From Candidatus Methylopumilus planktonicus (GTDB lineage Bacteria; Pseudomonadota; Gammaproteobacteria; Burkholderiales; Methylophilaceae), in the NCBI RefSeq assembly GCF_000981505.1, contig NZ_LN827929.1, forward strand, positions 372,001 to 436,000: 64,000 nucleotides of DNA. The letters run 5' to 3'. Below, piece by piece: positions 9,675 to 19,882 of this stretch (position 1 is its first letter; each line of letters opens with the position of its first letter). The notes beneath the pieces were generated by a model. That model saw only the letters and a list, made by a program, of their open reading frames with translations, did no database searches and was not told the DNA's origin. A program made the translations under genes and the position numbers.

Positions 9675-10313
9675 ATGGAATTAACCGCTATACAAAAAGT
9701 TGCCGTTTACGCACTCCCCATCATTTTTGCGATTACGGTTCATGAGGCAGCCCACGGCTATGTTGCGAAGTATTTTGGCGATTTAACCGCCTATAAGCAA
9801 AACAGAATCAGCCTTAATCCATTAAGACATATTGATCCCATTGGTACCATTATTCTCCCAGCCTTAACCGTATTATTGGGGGGCGTTTTATTTGGATGGG
9901 CTAAGCCTGTTCCGGTTAATTTTATGAATTTACGCCATCCCAAACAAGATATGCTTTGGGTAGCAGCTGCTGGACCTTTTTCAAATTTAATTATGGCGAT
10001 CTTCTGGGCGATTTTATTTGGCCGAAGCGCTTACTTTCCTGAATCGATGACTTTATTTGTTCAGCAAATGGGTATTGCGGGCATGAGTATTAATTTATCC
10101 TTGATGATATTAAATTTAATCCCACTCCCGCCACTTGATGGAGGAAGAATTGCTGTGAGTTTATTGCCTGATCATTTGGCATATAAGTATGCACAAGTTG
10201 AGCGATACGGCTTTTTAATTTTAATTATTTTATTAATGACCCACATACTTGATTTAATTATTTTTCCACTCATCCAAATTAGCCAAAGTCTAATTTTATG
10301 GATATTTGCTTAG
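9675..10313 (+). CDS. Site-2 protease family (M50) membrane metalloprotease
   Basis: This 212-residue integral membrane protein has the zinc motif HEAAH (in TVHEAAHGYVAKYFGD, about residues 22-37) and the second motif LPPLDGGR near 156, where Asp is the third ligand. About five to six hydrophobic segments surround them. Site-2 proteases cut substrates inside the membrane. This short form lacks the PDZ domains of RseP and belongs to the compact group often placed before trpS in betaproteobacteria. Its substrate is unknown. It ends 17 bases before trpS. Confidence 0.92.
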   Translation: MELTAIQKVAVYALPIIFAITVHEAAHGYVAKYFGDLTAYKQNRISLNPLRHIDPIGTIILPALTVLLGGVLFGWAKPVPVNFMNLRHPKQDMLWVAAAGPFSNLIMAIFWAILFGRSAYFPESMTLFVQQMGIAGMSINLSLMILNLIPLPPLDGGRIAVSLLPDHLAYKYAQVERYGFLILIILLMTHILDLIIFPLIQISQSLILWIFA

Positions 10314-10330
10314 GAGCTCAGGTATAGGTT

Positions 10331-11530
10331 ATGGCTATTGAACGCGTTATATCTGGCATGCGACCAACAGGCAATCTTCATTTGGGCCACTTCAATGGAG
10401 TATTGAAAAATTGGATTAATCTTCAACATGAATTTGAATGTTTATTCTTTGTGGCAGATTGGCATGCACTCACGACACATTACGACTCTCCTGAAATTAT
10501 TGAAGAGAATGTGTGGGAGATGGTTGTGGATTGGATTGCAGCAGGGGTAGATCCAGCAACAGCAACTATTTTTATTCAGTCTAAAGTACCTGAGCATGCC
10601 GAACTTCATACTTTGCTTTCTATGATTACACCCTTAGGTTGGCTCGAGAGAGTGCCAACCTATAAAGACCAGCAGGAAAAATTATCATCTAAAGATTTGT
10701 CGACCTATGGATTTTTAGGTTATCCATTATTACAAAGTGCAGACATTTTAATTTACAAAGCAACACAAGTACCTGTCGGTGAAGATCAAATTCCTCACAT
10801 AGAATTTACTCGAGAAATTGCAAGACGCTTTAATCACCTCTATGGCAAAGAAACGGGATTTGTTGAAAAGGCTGAGGAAGCAATTAAAAAATTAGGCTCT
10901 AAAAAAAGTAGTCTCTATATGGAGATGAAAACAGCGTATCAAGAAAATGGCGACCAAGAGGCACTGGACTCGGCTCAGGTATTAATTGAAGAGCATCAGG
11001 GTTTAAGTTTGGGAGACAAAGAAAGGTTGTTAGGCTTTTTAGAGGGCGGCGGCAAAATGATTTTAGTTGAGCCTGAATATAAATTAGCGCCTGCATCTAA
11101 GATGATTGGTTTGGACGGTCAAAAAATGTCTAAATCATATAACAACACTATTGCCTTAAGAGAGTCGCCTGAATCTGTTGAGAAAAAAATTAAAACCATG
11201 CCAACCGATCCCGCTCGCATTAGAAGAAATGATCCTGGCAATCCAAATCACTGTCCTGTATGGCAGTTGCATCAAGTGTATTCAAGCGATGAAGTTAAAG
11301 CTTGGGTTGAAACTGGATGTAAAGAAGCTAAAATAGGATGTATTGAATGTAAACAGCCTGTGATTGATGCAATTAATAAAGAACTTAAACCTATTCAAGA
11401 AAGAGCATTTCATTACATTGAAGATCCTGATCTCGTGAAAAATATCGTAGCCGAGGGTTGTGAAAAAGCTAAAAAACTCGCGAGAGAAACTATGCGAGAA
11501 GTAAGAGAAGCCATGGGGTTGAATTACTGA
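10331..11530 (+). CDS. trpS: Tryptophanyl-tRNA synthetase
   Basis: The class I synthetase charges tRNA-Trp. The HIGH-type motif is TGNLHLGH (residues 13-20) and the KMSKS loop is GQKMSKSYNN near 265. At 399 residues it is about 65 longer than E. coli TrpS (334). The extra segment lies between about 185 and 245 (KKLGSKKSSLYMEM through LSLGDKERLLGFLEGGG), before the KMSKS loop. As far as I recall, longer TrpS forms are common in betaproteobacteria. Its TGA stop overlaps the scpA ATG by one base, which suggests translational coupling. Confidence 0.96.
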   Translation: MAIERVISGMRPTGNLHLGHFNGVLKNWINLQHEFECLFFVADWHALTTHYDSPEIIEENVWEMVVDWIAAGVDPATATIFIQSKVPEHAELHTLLSMITPLGWLERVPTYKDQQEKLSSKDLSTYGFLGYPLLQSADILIYKATQVPVGEDQIPHIEFTREIARRFNHLYGKETGFVEKAEEAIKKLGSKKSSLYMEMKTAYQENGDQEALDSAQVLIEEHQGLSLGDKERLLGFLEGGGKMILVEPEYKLAPASKMIGLDGQKMSKSYNNTIALRESPESVEKKIKTMPTDPARIRRNDPGNPNHCPVWQLHQVYSSDEVKAWVETGCKEAKIGCIECKQPVIDAINKELKPIQERAFHYIEDPDLVKNIVAEGCEKAKKLARETMREVREAMGLNY

Positions 11531-12321
11531 TGAATCAAGAAGTTCAAATAGCCGCTATTGGGAAAATTCATGGAGAGAATATTGAGGTATTACCTCAAGA
11601 TCTTTATATTCCTCCAGATGCTTTAGAAATTTATTTGGAAGCTTTTGAAGGACCGCTCGATCTTCTTCTATATCTTATTAGAAAACACAACCTAGATATT
11701 CTCGATATACCGATGGCTGCTTTGACAATTCAGTACATGGATTATGTAGAGAAGATGAAAGAAATTAAACTTGAGTTAGCTGCAGATTACTTACTTATGT
11801 CAGCAGTCTTGATTGAAATTAAATCAAGAATGTTATTACCTAAGAGGGCAGCTGAGGTTGATACAGAACAAGATCCCCGCGCTGAGCTTGTTCGAAGACT
11901 TATGGAGTATGAGCTCATCAAAATAGCCTCTGAAAAGCTTACACAAATGCCGCAGGTCGGTGTTGATCTTTATGTCGCTAACGCGTATTTTGAAAAAATT
12001 ACAGAAATTACCTATCCTGACGTATCAAGTGATGAAATATTTTCAGCGTGGAAAAATATTTTAAATCGGGCAAAACATTTTGAGGTGCATAAAGTTGCTC
12101 GCAATGAACTTTCTGTAAGAGAGCACATGACAATGATTTTAAGAAAACTTCAAAAAGAAGAGTTTGTAGAGTTTTCATCATTATTTAATGTAGCTGAAGA
12201 TAGAGTTCAAAAGTTAGTTGTATGTTTCTTAGCTATATTAGAATTAGCAAGAGAGCGACTTATAAAAATTACCCAGCAAGAAAGTTTTTCTCCCATCTAT
12301 ATTAAATTACAGATCAACTAG
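11530..12321 (+). CDS. scpA: Segregation and condensation protein A
   Basis: The 263-residue kleisin subunit joins the two heads of the SMC dimer and, with ScpB, forms the condensin that organises and separates chromosomes. The N-terminal signature FEGPLDLLLYLIRKH and the downstream LAADYLLMSAVLIEIKSRMLLP helix (split here by description only) are diagnostic. The C-terminal part is a winged-helix-like region. A 30-residue leader precedes the core, as often in betaproteobacteria. It is coupled to trpS upstream and lies 3 bases before scpB. Confidence 0.94.
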   Translation: MNQEVQIAAIGKIHGENIEVLPQDLYIPPDALEIYLEAFEGPLDLLLYLIRKHNLDILDIPMAALTIQYMDYVEKMKEIKLELAADYLLMSAVLIEIKSRMLLPKRAAEVDTEQDPRAELVRRLMEYELIKIASEKLTQMPQVGVDLYVANAYFEKITEITYPDVSSDEIFSAWKNILNRAKHFEVHKVARNELSVREHMTMILRKLQKEEFVEFSSLFNVAEDRVQKLVVCFLAILELARERLIKITQQESFSPIYIKLQIN

Positions 12322-12324
12322 GTC

Positions 12325-12876
12325 ATGACAGACTTAAATAACATATCAAAAATTAAACAAATACTAGAGGTCGCATTGTTAACGAGTGCCAATCCTCTAT
12401 CTTTAGACGATTTGCAAAAATTATTTTCAGAAAAAATTGAGCGATCTACATTAAGAATGTTATTAGATGAACTCAAAACAGAATGGCAAGATCGCACTAT
12501 GGAATTGGTTCTTGTAGCCTCGGGCTATCGTTTTAAAGCGAGAGATGAATACTCAAGTTACTTAATGAGATTAAACCCAGAAAGATTGGCTAAATATAGC
12601 CGCGCTGTCATGGAGGTGTTAGCGATTGTAGCTTATAGGCAGCCAGTGACACGTGGCGACATAGAAGAAATTAGAGGTGTGGCACTCAATCCGAATGCTA
12701 TTAGACAACTTCAAGAAAGAGACTGGATTGATGTGATTGGTCAAAAAGAAGTGCCGGGCAGACCTTCTTTATATGCGACAACAAAACATTTTTTAAATGA
12801 TTTTAATTTGAGATCTTTATCTGAGCTTCCTGATATTGAAAGTTTCCTTCAAAATGAAATTCCCTTGAATGTTTAA
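12325..12876 (+). CDS. scpB: Segregation and condensation protein B
   Basis: The 183-residue protein is built of two winged-helix domains and binds the ScpA kleisin in the SMC condensin complex. Family features are the N-terminal IKQILEVALLTSANPLS helix, the VLAIVAYRQPVTRGDIEEIRG core (around residues 96-117) and the short basic turn EVPGRPSLYATT near 147. Length is normal. It follows scpA after 3 bases and precedes rluB by 30 bases, an order conserved in many proteobacteria. Confidence 0.94.
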   Translation: MTDLNNISKIKQILEVALLTSANPLSLDDLQKLFSEKIERSTLRMLLDELKTEWQDRTMELVLVASGYRFKARDEYSSYLMRLNPERLAKYSRAVMEVLAIVAYRQPVTRGDIEEIRGVALNPNAIRQLQERDWIDVIGQKEVPGRPSLYATTKHFLNDFNLRSLSELPDIESFLQNEIPLNV

Positions 12877-12906
12877 TTTTAAGTCATTGGTGACTTAAAG
12901 CATTTT

Positions 12907-13881
12907 ATGCGTTCACAAGATCAAGACTCAGTTAAAGAAAGAAAGACCCCTAGCCTATCTAAAACTCAGCGCTTACATAAGCTCCTTGCTCAATCTGGAA
13001 TTGGTTCCAGGCGAGAAATGGAAAAATATATTGAAGCAGGCCGTGTGCATGTGAATGATAGTCCAGCAACATTAGGACAATTAATCCATGAGCATGATGT
13101 TATCAAGATTGATGGAAAGACCATCCATCTTTTCTTTGATTTAAAATTTCCTAAAATTCTTATTTATCACAAACCTGAAGGTGAGATTGTTTCAGTAAGT
13201 GACCCACAAAAAAGAACCACAGTATTTTCAAAGCTACCTAGAATTAAAAATGAAAAATGGATTTCTATAGGGCGTCTTGATATCAACACTTCAGGTCTAC
13301 TCATGTTTACTACTTCAGGCGATCTTGCTAACCGTCTTATGCATCCAAAATTTGAAATTGAACGTGAATATGCTGTCCGTATCTTTGGTGAATTAACTGA
13401 AGAGCAAATATCACAATTAAAATCTGGTGTTAAATTGGAAGACGGTCTAGCGAAATTCGATGAAATTCGTTATCAAGGTGGCGAGGGGGCTAATCGTTGG
13501 TACCAAGTCATCCTTATGGAAGGTAGAAATCGAGAAGTAAGACGCTTATTTGAACATTTCAATCTTCCGGTAAGTCGTCTTATTCGAACCAGGTTTGGTT
13601 CTGTGTCACTCCCCTCACGCGTAAAAAGAGGCATGATGTTAGAACTTGAAGTTAAGGAAGTTGAGAAAATTTTAAAATGGCTCGACATGCCTTTCTCTAT
13701 AGTGAGCCGCAATGAAAGCCTCGTTAAAGTTAAGGCACGTAAAAAGCATGCACACCCATCACCTTATGCACCTAAAGTTAAGCTTGATCGAAAAGCAATC
13801 CTAGAGAAAAAAATTAAAAAAATTGGAAAAAAACCAATCAAGAGAAGAATTAGAAGTAATTTAGATATTAAAAAAATCTAA
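12907..13881 (+). CDS. rluB: 23S rRNA pseudouridine(2605) synthase
   Basis: RluB isomerises U2605 of 23S rRNA. The 324-residue chain has an N-terminal S4 RNA-binding domain (about 20-75; HKLLAQSGIGSRREMEKYI), then the RsuA-family catalytic domain. The catalytic aspartate lies in GRLDINTSGLL (about 120-130), and EGRNREVRRLFEH follows near 207. The C-terminal 50 residues are a lysine/arginine-rich tail, probably disordered and RNA-binding. The gene follows scpB as usual. Its stop overlaps the end of the convergent prmB by 4 bases, so no separate terminator exists between them. Confidence 0.93.
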   Translation: MRSQDQDSVKERKTPSLSKTQRLHKLLAQSGIGSRREMEKYIEAGRVHVNDSPATLGQLIHEHDVIKIDGKTIHLFFDLKFPKILIYHKPEGEIVSVSDPQKRTTVFSKLPRIKNEKWISIGRLDINTSGLLMFTTSGDLANRLMHPKFEIEREYAVRIFGELTEEQISQLKSGVKLEDGLAKFDEIRYQGGEGANRWYQVILMEGRNREVRRLFEHFNLPVSRLIRTRFGSVSLPSRVKRGMMLELEVKEVEKILKWLDMPFSIVSRNESLVKVKARKKHAHPSPYAPKVKLDRKAILEKKIKKIGKKPIKRRIRSNLDIKKI

Positions 13882-14777
13882 TGAGATAGCTGAGATTTTT
13901 GTAGCATAAATACAAAATCATTACCTAAAGAAACATCCAGCCACTGAAATTCAAGCGCTGGAAATTTATCCAACAAAGCTTCTTTGTTGTGACCAATTTC
14001 AACAATGAGCATGCCGCCGTCGTTAAGATACTCCTTAGCTTCATGAATAATTCTAATTGTATGATCTAACCCGTCGTCCCCGCTTCCAAGTGCCAAACTA
14101 GGTTCTTTTAAGAACTCCATAGGAAAGTTTTTAACAGAAGCTTCATTGACATAAGGAGGGTTCGAAATTATCAGGTCATATTTCTTTCCCTTCAGTGCAT
14201 CAAATAAATCAGATCGGATTAATTCGATACGGTCATCTAATCCATACTGATCCACATTGATTTGGGCTACCTGTAATGCTTTGTCGGATAGGTCAACAAG
14301 ATCAATCTCAGCGTTCTGGAAGCTGTGTGCCATCATGATACCTAAGCAACCACTTCCGGTACATAAGTCAAGTGCGCTATAAATTATTTCGGGATCATCA
14401 ATCCATGGGTAAAGATTTTCGCTTAATGATTCCGCTATTAAAGACCTAGGAATGATCACACGTTCATCGACATAAAATTTATAATCTCTCAACCATGCTT
14501 CATTAAGCAAGTAAGCTGTCGGGACTTTATCATTAACTCTTTTTTCAATCAAAAATAGCAAATCTTTTTTTTCTTTACTCGTGATGTGAGCATCTAAAAA
14601 GTTTTCTATTGTGTCGTGTGGTAAATGAAGAAAGCCAAAAATGAGCCAGACGGCTTCGTCATATGCATTTGAGGTGCCATGGCCGAAAAATATATCAGAA
14701 CTCTCAAATCGACTAACAGCATATCTTAGCCAATCGCGTATTGAAAAAAGTTCTTTAAATAGTTGCGTTTGGGTCAA
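13878..14777 (-). CDS. prmB: 50S ribosomal protein L3 N5-glutamine methyltransferase
   Basis: The 299-residue enzyme methylates a glutamine of ribosomal protein L3 with SAM. The SAM-binding loop [16 protein letters not shown] (near residue 140) and the catalytic [11 protein letters not shown] motif (about 204-214) are both present, and the N-terminal helical region binds the substrate. The motif alone cannot separate PrmB from PrmC. The N-terminal [22 protein letters not shown], quoted only in part, and its length favour PrmB. It overlaps dapE by 4 bases and converges on rluB. Confidence 0.92.
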   Translation of the reverse strand: MTQTQLFKELFSIRDWLRYAVSRFESSDIFFGHGTSNAYDEAVWLIFGFLHLPHDTIENFLDAHITSKEKKDLLFLIEKRVNDKVPTAYLLNEAWLRDYKFYVDERVIIPRSLIAESLSENLYPWIDDPEIIYSALDLCTGSGCLGIMMAHSFQNAEIDLVDLSDKALQVAQINVDQYGLDDRIELIRSDLFDALKGKKYDLIISNPPYVNEASVKNFPMEFLKEPSLALGSGDDGLDHTIRIIHEAKEYLNDGGMLIVEIGHNKEALLDKFPALEFQWLDVSLGNDFVFMLQKSQLSH

Positions 14778-15901
14778 GTGAGAATCTTGTGAAGCGTAAG
14801 CTTGTAAATATTTTTAAGTGGTTCAATATCTTTTACATCAATACATTCATTGATTTTATGAATCGTGGCATTGAGCGGTCCAAACTCAACGACTTGATCA
14901 CTAATATTCGCAATAAAACGTCCATCTGAAGTGCCACCTGTTGTCGATAGCTCAGGCGTGATACCAACAGTTTCCTTAATGGCATCTGATAATATCTCTA
15001 CAAGTCTTCCTTTTTTTGTTAAATAAGGATTGCCTGAGTATTCCCAATCAATAACGTAATCAAGTTTATGCTTATCTAAAATCGCGTGCGCTCTTTCTTT
15101 TAAATTTTCAGCGGTACTTGCTGTTGAATACCTAAAATTAAAAAGAATATCTACTTCACCAGGAACAACATTTGTAGCACCTGTTCCACCTTTGATATTT
15201 GAAATTTGCCACGATGTCTTAGGGAAATATTCGTTACCTTCATCCCAGGACATATTCACTAAATCTGTAATGGCGGGCGCAACCATATGAATAGGATTTT
15301 TTACTAAATGGGGATAGGCAATATGGCCTTGGATACCTTTTACGGTAAGTTTTGCTGAAAGCGATCCTCTTCTGCCATTTTTAATCATGTCGCCGAATTT
15401 CAGATGTGAAGTCGGTTCGCCCACAAGACAGAAATCAATTCTTTCATTTCTCTCCTTAAGAAGCTCCACCACTTTAACAGTACCATCAACTGCAACACCT
15501 TCTTCATCAGAAGTGATAATTAATCCAATCGAGCCTTTAAAGCCTTTAGTTTCTTTTAAAAATTCTTCAATAGAAACAATAAAGGCTGCAATAGATGTTT
15601 TCATATCCGCAGCGCCTCGACCATAAAGCTTGTCATCCTTGATCGTGGGTTCAAAGGGTGGTGATATCCATTGATCAACTGGGCCGCTAGGTACAACATC
15701 TGTATGACCTGCAAAAACAAAGAAAGGTGCTTCAGTACCTTTGCGCGCATACAAGTTTTCTACATTACCTGATTTAATTTTCTCGCATTTAAAACCTAAG
15801 GGCTCCAAGAGGCTAATAAGCAAATCTTGGCAGCCAGCATCATCTGGCGTATTAGATTTTCTAGCAATTAAATTTTTAGCAAGCTCTAGCGTTCTAGTCA
15901 T
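14774..15901 (-). CDS. dapE: Succinyl-diaminopimelate desuccinylase
   Basis: DapE is a zinc M20 hydrolase that removes succinate from N-succinyl-LL-diaminopimelate in the lysine and peptidoglycan pathway. The metal-binding signatures are [11 protein letters not shown] (about 64-74), [10 protein letters not shown] (about 95-104) and the catalytic base in TSDEEG near 133. The last histidine ligand lies in ATIHKINE near 349. At 375 residues it has normal length. It shares its operon with dapD, the previous step, and an ArsC-like gene, so two lysine-pathway steps are adjacent. Confidence 0.96.
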   Translation of the reverse strand: MTRTLELAKNLIARKSNTPDDAGCQDLLISLLEPLGFKCEKIKSGNVENLYARKGTEAPFFVFAGHTDVVPSGPVDQWISPPFEPTIKDDKLYGRGAADMKTSIAAFIVSIEEFLKETKGFKGSIGLIITSDEEGVAVDGTVKVVELLKERNERIDFCLVGEPTSHLKFGDMIKNGRRGSLSAKLTVKGIQGHIAYPHLVKNPIHMVAPAITDLVNMSWDEGNEYFPKTSWQISNIKGGTGATNVVPGEVDILFNFRYSTASTAENLKERAHAILDKHKLDYVIDWEYSGNPYLTKKGRLVEILSDAIKETVGITPELSTTGGTSDGRFIANISDQVVEFGPLNATIHKINECIDVKDIEPLKNIYKLTLHKILT

Positions 15902-15906
15902 TTTTT

Positions 15907-16269
15907 TTATTTTTTAAATAGTTGTTGAAATACTGATTCATCAAACCCAAGTGATACTACTTTCTTATCGATGGCTACCAAAGGTCTTTTCATTACCGTT
16001 GGTTTTTCTATAATTAATTGAATGGCAGTTTCTTGTTTGTCAGCGAGTTTTTTCTCTCGGTCTGTAAGATTTCTCCATGTCATACCAGATTTATTAATTA
16101 GCATATCCCAAGTTAAATGATCTGGTAACTTTTTAAACCATGCAGTCAAAGTAGCTACATTTAACACATCTTTTTTGAGATCGTAAAAGTCATAATTAAT
16201 TTGATGGCTATCAAACCAAGTTAATGCTTTTTTGACAGTGCTGCAATTTTTAATGCCATACACCATCAT
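15907..16269 (-). CDS. ArsC/Spx-family thioredoxin-fold protein (YffB type)
   Basis: This 120-residue protein has the arsenate-reductase-like fold. It starts [17 protein letters not shown] with one N-terminal cysteine (C9) and no CXXC pair, and it continues with the DLLINKSG-like segment ([14 protein letters not shown]). The conserved MKRPLV strand lies near residue 100. True arsenate activity is doubtful because the usual downstream arginine pattern of ArsC is not clear; YffB proteins are better seen as glutathione-linked reductases of unknown target. The position between dapD and dapE is a conserved proteobacterial arrangement. Confidence 0.88.
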   Translation of the reverse strand: MMVYGIKNCSTVKKALTWFDSHQINYDFYDLKKDVLNVATLTAWFKKLPDHLTWDMLINKSGMTWRNLTDREKKLADKQETAIQLIIEKPTVMKRPLVAIDKKVVSLGFDESVFQQLFKK

Positions 16270-16272
16270 GAT

Positions 16273-17100
16273 TTAGATGCCTCTAAGTAACTCGTTAATA
16301 CCAACCTTACCAAGCGTTTTTTCATCTACCTTTTTTACAATCACTGCGCAATATAGACTATAAGAGCCATCTTTTGAAGGGAGGTTTCCTGAGACTACAA
16401 CAGAGCCCTTGGGAATGCGACCGTAAGTCACTTCTCCTGTTTCACGATCATAGATCTTAGTAGACTGGCCTATATAGACACCCATAGAAATTACTGCATT
16501 ATCTTCAACCACAACGCCTTCGACCACTTCGGATCGAGCGCCAATAAAGCAATTATCACCAATAATAGTTGGACCTGCTTGAATAGGCTCTAGCACTCCA
16601 CCAATACCAACACCACCTGAAAGGTGAACGTTCTTACCAATTTGTGCACATGAACCAACCGTTGCCCATGTATCAACCATCGTACCTTCGTCTACATAAG
16701 CCCCGATATTGACATAAGAAGGCATTAGTACAACATTTTTACCAATAAATGAACCGCGTCTTGCAATAGCGTTTGGCACAACGCGATAGCCACCCGCTTT
16801 AAAATCTTCATCTGTGAAGTTAGCAAATTTAGAATGTACTTTATCAAAGTAATTTGTATAACCACTCTTCATTACTTCGTTATCGTAGAGTCTAAAAGAG
16901 AGAAGCACCGCTTTTTTAATCCATTGATGCGTTTCCCATTCTTGGGAATCTTTAATACGTGTTGCGACTCGAAGCGATCCATTATTTAAGCTGATAAGGA
17001 CTTCATCCACAGCATCTTTAATTTCTTTAGGTGCATTTTTTGGGTTGATTTCAGCTCTTGTTTCAAAAGCATTTTCGATAATTGATTTTAATTGGTCCAT
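16273..17100 (-). CDS. dapD: Tetrahydrodipicolinate N-succinyltransferase
   Basis: DapD transfers succinyl from succinyl-CoA to tetrahydrodipicolinate, committing it to lysine and meso-diaminopimelate synthesis. The 275-residue chain has a helical N-terminal domain and then a left-handed beta helix of hexapeptide repeats from about 105 to 240 (for example [16 protein letters not shown] and [15 protein letters not shown]). Length and repeats match the trimeric proteobacterial enzyme. The ArsC-like gene starts only 3 bases downstream and dapE follows, which argues for one operon. Codon use looks like the neighbours. Confidence 0.97.
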   Translation of the reverse strand: MDQLKSIIENAFETRAEINPKNAPKEIKDAVDEVLISLNNGSLRVATRIKDSQEWETHQWIKKAVLLSFRLYDNEVMKSGYTNYFDKVHSKFANFTDEDFKAGGYRVVPNAIARRGSFIGKNVVLMPSYVNIGAYVDEGTMVDTWATVGSCAQIGKNVHLSGGVGIGGVLEPIQAGPTIIGDNCFIGARSEVVEGVVVEDNAVISMGVYIGQSTKIYDRETGEVTYGRIPKGSVVVSGNLPSKDGSYSLYCAVIVKKVDEKTLGKVGINELLRGI

Positions 17101-17150
17101 GAGAGTATTTTTTTAGTTAAAACAGTATTTTACATTAAAGTCTAATGTAA

Positions 17151-17966
17151 TTAGCGCGGTCTGTTTGATTCGTAAAGAGGTTTTAATTGATAGGCAAGTT
17201 CGGTGAGATCCTTAATACGATTATCGTCCGATGGGTGAGTGCTTAAAAATTCAGGTGGTTTTTTTGTGTTTTGTTGTTTCATTTTTTCCCATAAAGTTAC
17301 TGCAGCAAAAGGGTCAAAGCCAGATCTTGCAGCAAGCTCTAAGCCAATAGCGTCAGCCTCTCTTTCTTGCGTGCGACTATTAGGGAGAGCGAAAAAGAGG
17401 GTGGCACCCAATGAGGCCGCTTGCATTGTGGCATTAGCTCTATTTCGATTGGTTGTATTAGAAATATAAGCTGCAAATCCAATTAAACCAAACTGTTGAA
17501 TGGCGGCAGTCGACATTCTTTCTCGTCCGTGTTCGCGAAGTGCGTGAGAGATTTCATGCCCTATCACAGCTGCTAATTCATCATCCGTTGCTTTGAGCTT
17601 TCGAATGAGACCTGAGTAAACCATGATTTTCCCCCCAGGCATACAATAAGCATTTACTTCGTCACTGTCTTCAACATTGACTTCCCATGCCCATTGACTC
17701 GCTTCGGGTTTAAAATAATTTGCATTGGCAATGAGTCTATTACTAATTCTCTTGACACGCTTGACTTGAAAAGAATCGACATTGAGTTTATTTTTTTTAC
17801 TCGCTGCTTGAAGTGCACCTCGGTAGCTATCACTTGCTATTCCTGCCACCATAGATTGAGGCATAAGCAATAGTTGTTTCCTATCTACGCCTGATTGATT
17901 TTTTAGAGTTGTTGAAGCACAGCCCGAGATAAGAAGGGCTAATAAAAATAAAATGCTATATTTCAT
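17151..17966 (-). CDS. M48-family metalloprotease, outer-membrane lipoprotein type
   Basis: The 271-residue precursor has a lipoprotein signal with a lipobox at LLISGC (C16). It should therefore be lipid-anchored, probably at the periplasmic face of the outer membrane. The zinc motif HEISH is in AAVIGHEISHALREHGRE (about 140-157), and the third ligand is in EREADAIGLE near 203. The architecture resembles LoiP/YcaL, which degrade misfolded envelope proteins. The C-terminal STHPSDDNRI segment is typical. It begins 2 bases before the kup stop, so it is probably co-transcribed with kup. Confidence 0.93.
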   Translation of the reverse strand: MKYSILFLLALLISGCASTTLKNQSGVDRKQLLLMPQSMVAGIASDSYRGALQAASKKNKLNVDSFQVKRVKRISNRLIANANYFKPEASQWAWEVNVEDSDEVNAYCMPGGKIMVYSGLIRKLKATDDELAAVIGHEISHALREHGRERMSTAAIQQFGLIGFAAYISNTTNRNRANATMQAASLGATLFFALPNSRTQEREADAIGLELAARSGFDPFAAVTLWEKMKQQNTKKPPEFLSTHPSDDNRIKDLTELAYQLKPLYESNRPR

Positions 17967-17968
17967 TC

Positions 17969-19849
17969 TTAAAATAATACTTGGCTTCCTAGCTCAACCA
18001 CACGGTTGGGTGGCAGTTTAAATTGATTGGTAATTGTTTCTGCACTTCTAAATAAACCTATAAACAATTTCTTTCTCCAATAGTTCATATTTTCTTTTGG
18101 TGTTGCCAATAAAATTTCCTTACCAATAAAGTAAGAGCTATTCATTGGGTCAATATTGATACCATTTTTAGCGTGCAGGGCAAGGTCTTTAGGTAAGTCA
18201 GGCTCATCTTTAAATCCATATTTCACAGTCACTTTATAAAAATCGTGAGGTAATTTTTCAACAGTCACAAGATCTTTTTTAAGTGAATGAGGGTAGTCCA
18301 TAAACATAACGGTCAGAATAATAACTTTTTCATGGATAACTTTATTATGCTTGAGGTTATGAAATAAGGCATGAGGCACACCATCTGGATTGGGCGTTAA
18401 AAATATTGCTGTACCTTCCACCCGAGGGGGAGGGTTAGTTCCAATAGAGGTAATGAATGAATTAATTTCAATAGCCTCACCTTTGAGTATTTTGTAAAGA
18501 ATTGCACGTCCCTTTTTCCAGGTAGTCATTAAAATAAAAATCACAGAGCCAATCAAAATTGGAAACCAGCCACCATCAGGTATTTTTAAAATATTTGCAC
18601 TAAAGAATGCAAGATCGATTATTAAAAAGATTGCCATGAAAATAACTGTCTTTATGGAATTCCATTTCCATACTTCATAGAACACAAAGCTTGCGAGAAG
18701 TGTCGAGATCACCATATCACCTGTGACTGCAATACCATAAGCCCCTGCAAGATTCCCAGAGCTTTTGAAGGTCACAACTAAAGCCATAACTGCAATCATT
18801 AAGAGCCAATTAATTCTTGGGAGGTAAATTTGCCCTTCTTGATTTTCAGAAGTATGTTCGACATGCATTCTTGGCAGAAATCCTAACAGAAGTGCTTGTC
18901 TTGAGACTGAGAAAGCGCCTGTAATGACAGCTTGTGAAGCAATGATTGCTGCGAGCGTTGCTAAAATAATAAGAGGTATGACAAGAAATTCAGGCGCCAT
19001 GAGATAAAAGGGATTTTTAATATTTTCAGGGTTGCTAATAATTAATGCGCCTTGTCCAAAGTAATTTAATGTAAGCGCTGGAAGTACAAAAATAAACCAT
19101 GCAAGCCTAATTGGCTTACGTCCAAAATGCCCCATATCTGCATAAAGTGCCTCAGCGCCGGTGACAGATAAAACGACCGCGCCTAATGCTACGAATGCAA
19201 CCATTGGCGATAGCTGGAAGAAATGAAATGCATACAATGGATTAATAGCTGAGAGAACATGTGGCTCCTGTGCAATATTAATAATTCCCAATAGCGCGAG
19301 CGTTAAGAACCAAAAAAACATAATAGGGCCAAAGAAAGTGCCCACAACATTCGTCCCTTTACTTTGTGCGTAAAATAAAATAAATAACACTACAAGAGTT
19401 ATAGGAATAATAAGATGGCTTAAAGAAGGCGCAACAACCTCAAGACCTTCGATCGCAGATAAAACAGAAATTGCAGGAGTAATCATTCCGTCTGCATAAA
19501 ACATACATGCCCCAAGAATACCTAAAATCATAATCAAATTTCTTTTATTGCCACTGGGCGCATTTTTATTAGCAAGAGAGAGAAGAGCCATAATGCCCCC
19601 TTCACCTCTATTGTCAGCACGCATAATAAAGGCAACATATTTAGCTGACACAATCATAATGAGCGACCAAAAAATAAGGGACAGTATGCCAAGGACGTTA
19701 AACTCGGTAAGCGCGACAGGATGTTTACTGAGAGAAAAAACTTCTTTCATAGTGTATAGCGGGCTTGTGCCAATATCACCAAATACAACACCTAATGCTG
19801 AAAGTGAGAGTGTAGCTAGAGAAGCTTTTTGATTTTTTTTATCTTCCAT
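17969..19849 (-). CDS. kup: Kup-type potassium uptake transporter
   Basis: This 626-residue proton-coupled potassium importer has about twelve membrane segments in the first 450 residues and a cytoplasmic C-terminal domain. Family signatures are ALGVVFGDIGTSPLYTMKE (about 18-36), ADGMITPAISVLSAIEGLE near 120 and GAEALYADMGHFGRKPI near 230. Length agrees with E. coli Kup (622). It lies 33 bases downstream of xseA on the same strand. No regulatory element was recognised in that gap. Confidence 0.97.
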   Translation of the reverse strand: MEDKKNQKASLATLSLSALGVVFGDIGTSPLYTMKEVFSLSKHPVALTEFNVLGILSLIFWSLIMIVSAKYVAFIMRADNRGEGGIMALLSLANKNAPSGNKRNLIMILGILGACMFYADGMITPAISVLSAIEGLEVVAPSLSHLIIPITLVVLFILFYAQSKGTNVVGTFFGPIMFFWFLTLALLGIINIAQEPHVLSAINPLYAFHFFQLSPMVAFVALGAVVLSVTGAEALYADMGHFGRKPIRLAWFIFVLPALTLNYFGQGALIISNPENIKNPFYLMAPEFLVIPLIILATLAAIIASQAVITGAFSVSRQALLLGFLPRMHVEHTSENQEGQIYLPRINWLLMIAVMALVVTFKSSGNLAGAYGIAVTGDMVISTLLASFVFYEVWKWNSIKTVIFMAIFLIIDLAFFSANILKIPDGGWFPILIGSVIFILMTTWKKGRAILYKILKGEAIEINSFITSIGTNPPPRVEGTAIFLTPNPDGVPHALFHNLKHNKVIHEKVIILTVMFMDYPHSLKKDLVTVEKLPHDFYKVTVKYGFKDEPDLPKDLALHAKNGINIDPMNSSYFIGKEILLATPKENMNYWRKKLFIGLFRSAETITNQFKLPPNRVVELGSQVLF

Positions 19850-19882
19850 GTGTGCGTCAGTTTTTTTTAAATCAATCTAAAA

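Noticed and set aside
15907..16269. Arsenate resistance gene arsC
   Set aside because: It has a single cysteine without the clear ArsC pattern, no arsenic genes nearby, and the dap neighbourhood typical of YffB.
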